Assembly: GCA_046154695.1 (NCBI GenBank)
Contig: JBJXFI010000356.1
Span: forward strand, 1 to 22,237
Length of the DNA: 22,237 nucleotides
DNA from: DALYLB01 sp046154695
GTDB taxonomy: Bacteria; Acidobacteriota; Blastocatellia; RBC074
Direction of reading: 5' to 3'
In this document: positions 8,525 through 14,939 of the stretch, one piece after another
How the letters are laid out: each line of letters opens with the position of its first letter
Position numbering within the stretch: position 1 is the stretch's first letter
Program-made: the position numbers and the translations under genes
The notes under the pieces: generated by a model
Told to the model about the DNA's origin: nothing
The model's input: the letters and a program-made list of their open reading frames with translations, nothing else
The model's database searches: none

Positions 8525-8533
8525 GTTCAATTC

Positions 8534-8561
8534 GCGGAATCGACCATATCTGCGATTCCGC
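8534..8561. terminator. possible bidirectional stem-loop between convergent genes
   Basis: GCGGAATCG (8534-8542) and CGATTCCGC (8553-8561) form a perfect 9-bp stem with a 10-base loop, midway between the stops of the glycosyltransferase and the DUF4126 gene. No T-run flanks it on either strand, so termination is inferred from position only. Confidence 0.45.
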
Positions 8562-8580
8562 TCTCGCCATGCCGGGAAGA

Positions 8581-9183
8581 TCAGGTGGGTTCCGGCGCCC
8601 CGCGAAGGCGGGTGAAGAGCCGTTTCAGGGCCCGTATGATCTTCGGGACGATCCATACCGCAATGATCAGAAAGATGGCCACGACGATGAGGATCGCGAT
8701 CGGAGAGATGACCATCAGGATGGCCGAGCCGAAGGTCAGCAGATCCTCGCCGATGCTCAGCGCGAAATTGGAGACGGGCTCGGGGCTCGTGTTGGCGGCA
8801 AGCCGCGTCGCCGCCTTGGTCCCGTGCGACCCGAGCGCGATGCCGCCGCCGATGAGCATCGCGGCGATTTTGATCATGGGATCGAACTCGGCAAACGCCG
8901 TCGCCGCGAGGATCGCGCCGGCCGGCACCCGGATGAAGGTGTGAACGGCGTCCCAGACCGAGTCGACCGCCGGAATCTTGTCGGCGACGAACTCGACGAG
9001 ATACATTCCGCCCGCCAGTCCCAGGACCCATCCATTCCCCAGCACGCTCAACTCCCCAGGCAGGCTCGCCCAGCCGAATCGCTGCAGCGCGCCCAGCGTC
9101 AGCACCGTCGCGTAGAGATTGATTCCCGAAAGCCAGGCTGACCCCATGGCCATGCCGAGTGTCGTTATCCAGTCAGCGCTCAT
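8581..9183 (-). CDS. DUF4126 family membrane protein
   Basis: 200 aa integral membrane protein of unknown function. Segments in order: WITTLGMAMGSAWLSGINLYATVL at the N-terminus, a glycine-rich helix near LGLAGGMYLVEFVADKIPAVDSVWDAVHTFIRVPAGAIL (a conserved-looking core of DUF4126), then IKIAAMLIGGGIALGSHGTKAATRLAANTSPEP and a strongly hydrophobic C-terminal helix ending in a basic tail (RALKRLFTRLRG). Start ATG 9183 is preceded by GGAGGA with suitable spacing; the frame runs open to 9291, but that part is palindromic repeat and is excluded. It is a single gene, divergent from meaB and convergent with the glycosyltransferase. Role not recognised. Confidence 0.85.
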   Translation of the reverse strand: MSADWITTLGMAMGSAWLSGINLYATVLTLGALQRFGWASLPGELSVLGNGWVLGLAGGMYLVEFVADKIPAVDSVWDAVHTFIRVPAGAILAATAFAEFDPMIKIAAMLIGGGIALGSHGTKAATRLAANTSPEPVSNFALSIGEDLLTFGSAILMVISPIAILIVVAIFLIIAVWIVPKIIRALKRLFTRLRGAPEPT

Positions 9184-9204
9184 CTTTGTTTTCCTCCGGA
9201 AATC

Positions 9205-9274
9205 GTTTGGAGTTCCGCCTTCAGGCGGTCTGCTGTTTGCGGAAAGTCGGCCGCCTGAAGTCGGAACTCCAAAC
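9205..9274. repeat. palindrome with TTTGGAGTTCCGCC core
   Basis: GTTTGGAGTTCCGCCTTCAG(GCGG) at 9205-9228 pairs with 9251-9274 at 23 of 24 positions around a 22-base loop. Each arm also holds a CCGCCT/AGGCGG type mini-palindrome. The outer word is shared with the 3004-3192 element and, more loosely, with 13181-13206. Confidence 0.85.
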
Positions 9275-9339
9275 ATTATTCCATATTCCATGCGAATTGA
9301 TTATACCCGGTATGGCCCGAGCTGGCAGGCGGGGAGCGG

Positions 9340-9368
9340 TGGAATTTGAAGGCGTTTGCGGTTATAGT
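9340..9368 (+). promoter_or_regulatory. candidate sigma-70-like promoter for meaB
   Basis: TATAGT at 9363-9368 is a good -10 word; TGGAAT at 9340-9345 is a poor -35 with 17-base spacing. It lies 40-70 bases before the meaB start in a gap between divergent genes. Prediction by eye only. Confidence 0.25.
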
Positions 9369-9406
9369 TCCCGCTTATGGCATGACGTCCTGGAAGCGCT
9401 GGGTGA

Positions 9407-10357
9407 GTGATGACGGCATCTCCCGTGGAACGAATCCTCGCGCGCGATCCGCGCGCGATGGCTCGCGCAATCTCCAAAATCGAAAACGACTCGCCCGATG
9501 CGAGCGAGATTCTCAAGGGGATCTTTCCGCACACCGGACGAGGGCTGGTGATCGGCATTACCGGCCCCCCGGGGGCGGGGAAGTCCTCGATCGTCGACAA
9601 GCTGGCGCTCGCGTACCTCTCGCGGGAGAAGCTGGTGGGGATCATCGCCGTCGATCCTTCGAGCCCGTTTTCGGGAGGGGCGATCCTCGGCGATCGGATT
9701 CGCATGCAGTCGCTCAACACCGATCCGCGGGTCTTCATTCGGTCGATGGCGACGCGGGGAAATCTGGGCGGCCTGGCGCGCGCGACCGTGGACGCCGTCG
9801 CCGTCCTCGACGCGGCCGGATACGATCGAACGCTCGTGGAGACGGTCGGGGTCGGGCAGGATGAGGTCGATATCGTCAAGGCGGCCGATTGCTCGGTCGT
9901 CGTGCTCGTCCCCGGAATGGGCGACGATATTCAGGCCATCAAGGCCGGGATCATGGAGATCGGCGACATCTTCGTGATCAACAAGGCCGATCGCGAAGGC
10001 GTCGAGCGAACCGAACGCGAACTGATCAGCCTGCTGGAGATGGCCGAACGGCCCGACGGCTGGCGCCCGCCCATCGTTCGCACCGTTGCCATTCGGAACG
10101 AGGGAATTCCTGAGCTTATCGAGGCGATCGAATCCTATGGCGAGTTTTGCCGCCGGCAGGCCATGGCCTTCGAACGCCGCGTCGGCATCGCCGAAAATCG
10201 CATTCTGGAGCTGTTGCGCGAATCGCTGCTCCGCCGCGTCCTGAGCGAAGCCGTCTCTCCCGCGCAACTGCGCGAGGCCGCCACGGACGTCGCCTCGCGC
10301 GAACGCGATCCCTATTCCATCGTCGAGGAGATCGTCGGAAGGGTCAACATTCGATGA
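9407..10357 (+). CDS. meaB: MeaB/ArgK-type G3E GTPase, methylmalonyl-CoA mutase chaperone
   Basis: 316 aa cytosolic P-loop GTPase. It guards adenosylcobalamin loading and protects methylmalonyl-CoA mutase. Walker A GPPGAGKSS (53-61), VDPSSPFSGGAILGDRIRM (82-100), SMATRGNLGG (113-122), switch region ETVGVGQDE (145-153) and guanine-specificity NKAD (192-195) are all intact. The C-terminal segment (about 260-316) is the MeaB dimerisation region. Start may be GTG 9407 or the adjacent ATG 9410; neither has a strong ribosome binding site. Methylmalonyl-CoA epimerase follows after 153 bases that hold a palindrome. The mutase itself is not in the window. Confidence 0.93.
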   Translation: MMTASPVERILARDPRAMARAISKIENDSPDASEILKGIFPHTGRGLVIGITGPPGAGKSSIVDKLALAYLSREKLVGIIAVDPSSPFSGGAILGDRIRMQSLNTDPRVFIRSMATRGNLGGLARATVDAVAVLDAAGYDRTLVETVGVGQDEVDIVKAADCSVVVLVPGMGDDIQAIKAGIMEIGDIFVINKADREGVERTERELISLLEMAERPDGWRPPIVRTVAIRNEGIPELIEAIESYGEFCRRQAMAFERRVGIAENRILELLRESLLRRVLSEAVSPAQLREAATDVASRERDPYSIVEEIVGRVNIR

Positions 10358-10373
10358 AAGACAAAAATGGATC

Positions 10374-10466
10374 GGCCACGGAATGAACACGAATTTTCGC
10401 GAATGGATCGTGAGCGAAGCTCCAGCGAGGTTTTTATTCGTGCCTCTTCGTGTTCATTCCGTGGCC
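10374..10466. repeat. palindrome with GAATGAACACGAA arms
   Basis: Left arm GGCCACGGAATGAACACGAA (10374-10393) and right arm at 10447-10466 are perfect 20-bp inverted repeats around a 53-base loop. The arm sequence is shared, with one deletion, with the palindrome at 20328-20406. It fills most of the gap between meaB and the epimerase gene. Confidence 0.9.
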
Positions 10467-10510
10467 CAAAATCTCGGTTTCCCGGCGATGGTTACTGTTT
10501 GAAATAAAAT

Positions 10511-10924
10511 ATGAGCACCACCATTCAACATCTTGGCGTCGCCGTCAGTTCCATCGAGGATGCGCTGAAGTTTTGGCGCGATGCGCTGGGGCTGGAATTG
10601 CAGGAGATCGAGGTCGTCGAGGAGCAGGGCGTGCGCGTCGCGATGCTGCCCATCGGCGAAAGCCGCATCGAATTGCTGCAGGCCATGGGCGAGGAGACTC
10701 CCGTCGGCCGGTTTTTGGCCAAACGCGGCGAGGGAATGCATCATCTCTGCGTCGAGGTCGAGGACATCCACGCCCGATTGCAAGAACTCAAGTCGCGCGG
10801 CGTTCGTCTGATCGATGAACAACCGCGCATCGGAGCGGGCGGCGCCCTCGTCGCCTTCATTCACCCCGCCGGAGCCGGCGGCGTTCTGATCGAACTGACG
10901 CAGCAAGGTTCGGGAAAACATTAA
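10511..10924 (+). CDS. mce: methylmalonyl-CoA epimerase
   Basis: 137 aa, vicinal oxygen chelate fold, usual family length. Interconverts (2R)- and (2S)-methylmalonyl-CoA between propionyl-CoA carboxylase and the B12-dependent mutase. Two paired beta-alpha-beta-beta-beta modules are visible: IQHLGVAVSSIEDALKFW (5-22, H7 first metal ligand) and GMHHLCVEVEDI (75-86, H77/H78). ESRIELLQ (50-57) and VLIELTQ (125-131, E128) supply the remaining metal and catalytic positions expected for the family. It follows meaB, supporting the assignment over generic glyoxalase-family proteins. No obvious ribosome binding site before ATG 10511. Confidence 0.9.
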   Translation: MSTTIQHLGVAVSSIEDALKFWRDALGLELQEIEVVEEQGVRVAMLPIGESRIELLQAMGEETPVGRFLAKRGEGMHHLCVEVEDIHARLQELKSRGVRLIDEQPRIGAGGALVAFIHPAGAGGVLIELTQQGSGKH

Positions 10925-10970
10925 GGGCCGGCAGTTCCCGCCGGACGATTCAGTCAAAGGAGATTTCGTT

Positions 10971-12188
10971 GTGAGAGCACGCAGTACGATTACCATCACC
11001 CTGTTGATTGTCGCGGGCATGTTGGCCGCGCAATCATGCAAATATTTATTCAAGAGCGACTATGCCGCGCTCAATCCGGCCGATATGACCACGCTGGCCG
11101 ATACCTTCCCCGAGATGCAAAAGCGGATGCTGGCGCAGAACGAGCAGGCGCGCAAAGGCTTCATCGACAACTTCAAGCGGGCCTTCGCGCTCGCCCAGGC
11201 GGCCGAGGCCGAGGGGCTCGACAAGAGCGAGAAGTTCAAGCAGCAGCTCGCGATCAACGTCGCCCAGCTGTTGGCGGTCGAGTTCGGCAAACGCAACCCG
11301 GACACCATCGTCAAGAAGGAGGACTGGGAAGCGTATTACGCCGCGCACAAGACCGAGTTTGAAGCCGACTTTAGTTTCGTCAACAAGAGCCGCAAGCAGA
11401 CGCCGACCGACGAACAGAAAGAGCAGCAGCGCGAAATGTGGAGCGAGATGAAGCATCGCGCCGAGCTGGCGTCCAAGGCGGGCATCGAGAAGGATCCCGC
11501 GATCGTCGCGCAGATCAAGTTCGGCAAGGCCAACATCCTGGCCAACCTCTATGCCGAGCTGCTCGAAGAGCGATTCAAGCTGACGGACGCCGAGAGGAAG
11601 ACCTACATCGCCGAGCATCCCGAAGCCGATGTCGAGAAGCTGCGCGAAAAGGCGCAGGGCCTGCTCGATCGCGTGAAGAAGGGGGAGAGCTTCGAGAAGA
11701 TCGCCGACGAGTTCAACGAGGACGGCACGAAGGGCCGCGGCGGCGACCTCGACTGGTTCGCCCGCGGCAAGATGGATCCCGATTTCGAAACCGCCGCCTT
11801 CGCTTTGCAGAAGGGGCAGCTCACGACCGAACTGGTCAAGACGGGATTCGGATACCACATCATTCGCGTGGACGATCGCCGGATGAGCGCGCCTCCGCCG
11901 CCTCCGCCGGCGGGCGCATCGCCCGGGCCGGTGGCCGCGCCCACGCCCCAGGAAGAGATTCGCGCGCGCCACATCTTTGTCGGCACGCAGGAGGCGGATT
12001 CCTATGAGGGGCGCCTCGTGCAGGAAAAGATCAAGCGCGCGATGGAAGACGCCACGCTCAAATATCCGGTTGCCGCGCCGACCGACTTCAAGGTCAATGT
12101 CGGCGGCGTCGATCCCAACCGGGTGCCCGGCCTCGGTGGCGGCCAGGGCGGGTCGATGAAGCGCATCGATCCCGGCGAGAATAAATAG
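10971..12188 (+). CDS. exported PpiC/parvulin-type peptidyl-prolyl isomerase
   Basis: 405 aa, start GTG 10971 with AAAGGAGA eight bases upstream. A basic-hydrophobic signal segment ends in LAAQSC (18-23); C23 could be lipidated but the lipobox is poor. A SurA-like helical region (about 35-215) is followed by a parvulin domain: KKGESFEKIADEFNEDGTKG (236-255), RGGDLDWFARGKMDPDFETAAFAL (256-279), TGFGYHIIRV (291-300). The usual first strand (consensus ARHILV) does not precede this domain; instead EEIRARHIFV occurs at 328-337, after a proline-rich linker (307-326), followed by one helix and a glycine-rich tail. Likely a periplasmic foldase acting on outer-membrane or secreted proteins. Very Lys/Glu-rich, unlike its neighbours. 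Confidence 0.88.
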   Translation: MRARSTITITLLIVAGMLAAQSCKYLFKSDYAALNPADMTTLADTFPEMQKRMLAQNEQARKGFIDNFKRAFALAQAAEAEGLDKSEKFKQQLAINVAQLLAVEFGKRNPDTIVKKEDWEAYYAAHKTEFEADFSFVNKSRKQTPTDEQKEQQREMWSEMKHRAELASKAGIEKDPAIVAQIKFGKANILANLYAELLEERFKLTDAERKTYIAEHPEADVEKLREKAQGLLDRVKKGESFEKIADEFNEDGTKGRGGDLDWFARGKMDPDFETAAFALQKGQLTTELVKTGFGYHIIRVDDRRMSAPPPPPPAGASPGPVAAPTPQEEIRARHIFVGTQEADSYEGRLVQEKIKRAMEDATLKYPVAAPTDFKVNVGGVDPNRVPGLGGGQGGSMKRIDPGENK

Positions 12189-12211
12189 GGCGCCCGAAAT
12201 CAATTAAAATC

Positions 12212-12287
12212 TCATCCACGAAGCCACACGAGGAAACACGAAGCTGAGAGTAATCCTTCGTGCTTCTTCGTGTGGCTTCGTGGATGA
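12212..12287. repeat. long near-perfect hairpin before the MTA phosphorylase gene
   Basis: TCATCCACGAAGCCACACGA (12212-12231) pairs perfectly with 12268-12287; the pairing continues inward (12232-12243 with 12256-12267) with two mismatches, giving 32-bp arms and a 12-base loop. It ends a few bases before the ribosome binding site of the next gene, so as RNA it could affect read-through from the foldase gene or translation start. Confidence 0.9.
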
Positions 12288-12304
12288 TTTTCTGAGGAAA
12301 TGCG

Positions 12305-13174
12305 ATGGAGAAAGCCCAAATCGGGATCATCGGCGGCAGTGGACTGTATCAGATGGAAGGGCTGGGGGACGTGCGGGAAGTCAGCATCGACACGCCCTTC
12401 GGGAAGCCCTCGGACGACTTTATTCTTGGCACGCTGGAAGGGCAGCGCGTCGCGTTTCTGGCCCGGCACGGCCGCGGGCACCGGATCCTGCCGACGGAAC
12501 TGCCGTTTCGCGCGAACATCTACGCGATGAAACTGCTCGGCGTCGAGTGGATCATCTCGGCGTCGGCGGTCGGCTCGCTGCAGGAACAGTACGCGCCGAC
12601 GGATTTCGTCATTCCGGATCAGTTCTTCGACCGGACGCGGGGGCGAGTTTCGACCTTCTTCGGCGAAGGGGTCGTCGGGCACATCACGTTCGCGCATCCG
12701 GTCTGCGGCGACCTCTCGGGGATTCTCGCGCAATCGTGCGAGACCGCGGGCGTCAAGGTCCATCGCGGCGGCACCTATCTCTGCATGGAGGGCCCCGCGT
12801 TCTCGACGCTCGCCGAATCGCGCCTCTACCGCGCATGGGGCATGGACATCATCGGCATGACCAATCTGCAGGAGGCGAAACTGGCCCGCGAAGCCGAGAT
12901 CTGTTACGCGACCATGGCCATGGTCACCGATTATGACTGCTGGCATCCGGAGCACGACGCCGTGACCGTCGATCTGGTCATCGAGTATCTCAACAAGAAC
13001 TCCGCCAATGCCCAGAAAGTGATTCGCGAGGCCGTGGGCCGCCTCGCCTCGTTCGACAAACCCTGTCAGTACTCGTCGGCGATCAAAAACGCGATCCTGA
13101 CTCATCGCGACGCCATCCCGGCCGAAGCGAAGGTGCGGCTCGCCGCGATCCTCGGCAAGTACCTGGACGCGTGA
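12305..13174 (+). CDS. mtnP: S-methyl-5'-thioadenosine phosphorylase
   Basis: 289 aa, cytosolic trimeric PNP-family enzyme. Phosphorolyses 5'-methylthioadenosine (and in some bacteria adenosine or 5'-deoxyadenosine) to adenine and the sugar 1-phosphate. Motifs: IGIIGGSGLY (6-15), RHGRGH (54-59, phosphate), GSLQEQYAPTDFVIPDQFFDRT (90-111), CMEGPAFST (160-168), GMTNLQEAKLAREAEICYA (184-202) and TDYDCWH (208-214) with D209/D211 for the 6-amino purine, which separates it from guanosine/inosine phosphorylases. ATG 12305 is preceded by GAGGAAA. It forms a same-strand group with the TPR and PfkB genes that follow. 5'-deoxyadenosine from B12/radical-SAM chemistry is another possible substrate in this genome. 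Confidence 0.93.
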   Translation: MEKAQIGIIGGSGLYQMEGLGDVREVSIDTPFGKPSDDFILGTLEGQRVAFLARHGRGHRILPTELPFRANIYAMKLLGVEWIISASAVGSLQEQYAPTDFVIPDQFFDRTRGRVSTFFGEGVVGHITFAHPVCGDLSGILAQSCETAGVKVHRGGTYLCMEGPAFSTLAESRLYRAWGMDIIGMTNLQEAKLAREAEICYATMAMVTDYDCWHPEHDAVTVDLVIEYLNKNSANAQKVIREAVGRLASFDKPCQYSSAIKNAILTHRDAIPAEAKVRLAAILGKYLDA

Positions 13175-13180
13175 CCTTGC

Positions 13181-13206
13181 GCGGTTCCGCCTGAAGGCGA
13201 AACCGC
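13181..13206. repeat. hairpin after the MTA phosphorylase stop
   Basis: GCGGTTCCGCCT and AGGCGAAACCGC pair at 11 of 12 positions around a 2-base loop, starting six bases after the stop codon. No T-run. The TTCCGCCTGAAGGCG words relate it to the 9205-9274 element. Confidence 0.75.
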
Positions 13207-13226
13207 GAACAAATTCGAGGAGCAAT

Positions 13227-13697
13227 ATGAAATCTCGAGCTCATTTTATCGCTTCGCTTCTGCTGGCCGCCGCGTTCGCCGCGGCTCCCGTCCTGACCGG
13301 GGCCGGCGCCGTCTGTCTGCCCGAATTTCAGCAGGGCGTCGGCAAGGGGCCGATCACGGTCCCGCGCGACCCCGAGCTGGAGAAGCAGTCGTATCACAGC
13401 CTCGAAGTCGCGAAGTTCTATTACACCAAACGCAGACCCGACAAGAACGACAAGGCCGGCTGGGAGCGTCTCAACAAATCGGTCGAGGGCCGGCTGACCG
13501 AGATCATGGACACCAACCCGGCCTTCGCCCGCATGGATGAGGTCTATTTTTTCCTCGGCGAAGTCTATAAACGAATGGGCGATGTCGAGAAGGCGATCGA
13601 TCATTGGAACAAGGCGCTGAAAGAGACATCCGACGACAAGATCAAATCCGAGTCCCAGAAGCGTCTCGATGAAGCCAAAAGCAGAGAGAAGAAATAA
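13227..13697 (+). CDS. exported TPR-containing protein
   Basis: 156 aa. A Sec signal peptide is clear (KSRAHFIASLLLAAAFAAAPVLTGAGA, probable cleavage after about residue 28); the Cys that follows is not in a good lipobox. The mature part is helical: DPELEKQSYHSLEVAKFYYTKRRPDKNDKAGWERL, then MDEVYFFLGEVYKRMGDVEKAIDHWNKALKE (about 103-133), a textbook tetratricopeptide unit. Small BamD-like or scaffold proteins look similar, but too little is present to claim BamD. AATTCGAGGAGCAAT gives a good ribosome binding site before ATG 13227. It lies 20 bases before the PfkB kinase. Confidence 0.8.
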   Translation: MKSRAHFIASLLLAAAFAAAPVLTGAGAVCLPEFQQGVGKGPITVPRDPELEKQSYHSLEVAKFYYTKRRPDKNDKAGWERLNKSVEGRLTEIMDTNPAFARMDEVYFFLGEVYKRMGDVEKAIDHWNKALKETSDDKIKSESQKRLDEAKSREKK

Positions 13698-13717
13698 CGG
13701 AAAGGAAGATTCACCCG

Positions 13718-14626
13718 ATGTCGTCATTACTGGTAGTCGGATCGGTCGCGATCGATTCGATCAAGACTCCCTTTGGTTCTCGCGAGCGCAGCCTGGGCGG
13801 GTCGGCCACGCACTTTTCGGTCTCGTCGTCCTATTTCACGGACGTCTCGGTCGTCGCGGTCATCGGCGAGGATTTTACCGCCGACGACGAGGCGGTCTTT
13901 CACGAGCGGAAGATCGACACAACGGATCTGCAGCGGATTCCCGGCGGAAAGACGTTTCGCTGGGCCGGCGAATACGGCTTCGACTTGAACACGGCGCACA
14001 CGCTCGACACGCAGCTCAACGTCTTCGCCGACTTCAAGCCGCGGCTATCCGCCGCGGCGCGCCGCTCGCCGTTTCTTTTTCTGGGCAACATCCAGCCGAC
14101 GCTGCAGCGCGAGGTCCGCGAGCAGGTCGATGCCCGCTTCGTGGCCATGGACACGATGAACCTCTGGATCGACATCGCGCGGGACGAGCTGATCAAGACG
14201 ATCGGCGTCGTCGACGCCCTGATCATCAATGACGCCGAGGCCCGCCAACTGGGCGAGGACCCCAATCTGATTCGCGCCGCGCGCAAGATTCTGGGCCTCG
14301 GTCCGAAGATGCTTGTCGTCAAACGCGGCGAATACGGCGCGGCCTTCTTCACGGCCGACAATTACTTCGCCATTCCCGCCTATCCGCTCGAAAACGTCTT
14401 CGATCCGACGGGGGCGGGCGACAGCTTCGCCGGCGGCTTCATGGGCTATCTCGCCCAGGCCGACAAGATCGACGATATGACGGTCCGGCGCGCGATCATC
14501 TACGGTTCGGTGATGGCATCGTATATCGTCGAGGAGTTCAGCTGCGACCGACTGCGCCGCCTGGCGCCGGACGAGGTCGCCAGCCGCTTCCATCAGTTCA
14601 AGGAGTTCACTCACTTTGAGGTCTGA
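13718..14626 (+). CDS. PfkB/ribokinase-family sugar or nucleoside kinase
   Basis: 302 aa cytosolic kinase. SLLVVGSVAIDSI (3-15) opens the ribokinase fold, GGSATHFS (27-34) is the N-terminal PfkB signature region, and DPTGAGDSFAGG (229-240) carries the catalytic base D235 and anion hole. ALIINDAEARQL (167-178) and VVKRGEYGAAFF (200-211) are further family blocks. The substrate is not readable; known family members phosphorylate ribose, adenosine, fructose-6-P or ribose-1-P. Adjacency to MTA phosphorylase makes a nucleoside-derived pentose or pentose-1-phosphate an attractive but unproven substrate. AAAGGAAG precedes ATG 13718. Confidence 0.88.
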   Translation: MSSLLVVGSVAIDSIKTPFGSRERSLGGSATHFSVSSSYFTDVSVVAVIGEDFTADDEAVFHERKIDTTDLQRIPGGKTFRWAGEYGFDLNTAHTLDTQLNVFADFKPRLSAAARRSPFLFLGNIQPTLQREVREQVDARFVAMDTMNLWIDIARDELIKTIGVVDALIINDAEARQLGEDPNLIRAARKILGLGPKMLVVKRGEYGAAFFTADNYFAIPAYPLENVFDPTGAGDSFAGGFMGYLAQADKIDDMTVRRAIIYGSVMASYIVEEFSCDRLRRLAPDEVASRFHQFKEFTHFEV

Positions 14627-14880
14627 GGGGGTGTTTTGAAATTCTTTTGCCTCAACCCGCGAAGCGGGTGGCAGCATATAGCCTGGGGTGAAGGCGAAGC
14701 CGGAACCCCAGGATCGGTAAAAACGGTTTTCAAGCCCGTGAAACGGGCGGCAGAGCGTCCGCTGCCGCCCGTTTCACGGGCTTGTGAGCGTTTTCGATGG
14801 GGGTCCTGGGGCTTACGCCCCAGGCTATATGCCGTCGCCTGCTTCGCAGGCTATGCAAATCCCAATTTCAAAAGACCCTC
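14625..14880. repeat. 256-bp nested cruciform element
   Basis: It begins at the PfkB stop codon. Outer arms: TTTTGAAATT (14634-14643) with AATTTCAAAA (14864-14873), extending to GAGGG/CCCTC. Second layer: GCATATAGCCTGGGG (14674-14688) with CCCCAGGCTATATGC (14818-14832). Centre: a perfect 23-bp stem, 14731-14753 with 14762-14784, around eight bases, built on CCCGTGAAACGGGCGGCAG. Side hairpins: CCTGGGG...CCCCAGG at 14682-14712 and 14805-14824, CCCGCGAAGCGGG near 14656-14668 and GCCTGCTTCGCAGGC near 14837-14851. The rest of the 313-base gap (to 14939) holds nothing I recognise. Confidence 0.9.
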
Positions 14881-14939
14881 TGAGAGAGAACGGCGCGCGG
14901 AGCGTGTGGAGCGCGGCCGCGATGAGGTTGGGCGGAAAC

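Noticed and set aside
7535..9031. Long open frame on the minus strand
   Set aside because: It runs antisense through the glycosyltransferase and DUF4126 genes; composition is Arg/Gly/Pro-rich with no family motif, as expected from GC-rich shadow frames.
9184..9291. N-terminal extension of the DUF4126 protein
   Set aside because: The extension is read entirely from a palindromic repeat, and a strong ribosome binding site precedes the internal ATG at 9183.
13227..13697. Calling the TPR protein BamD
   Set aside because: Only one clear TPR unit and no convincing lipobox; the length is well below BamD.
14784..14939. 52-residue N-terminal extension of the DapF homologue
   Set aside because: It is translated from the nested palindrome; the family begins at the MRFHKF position.
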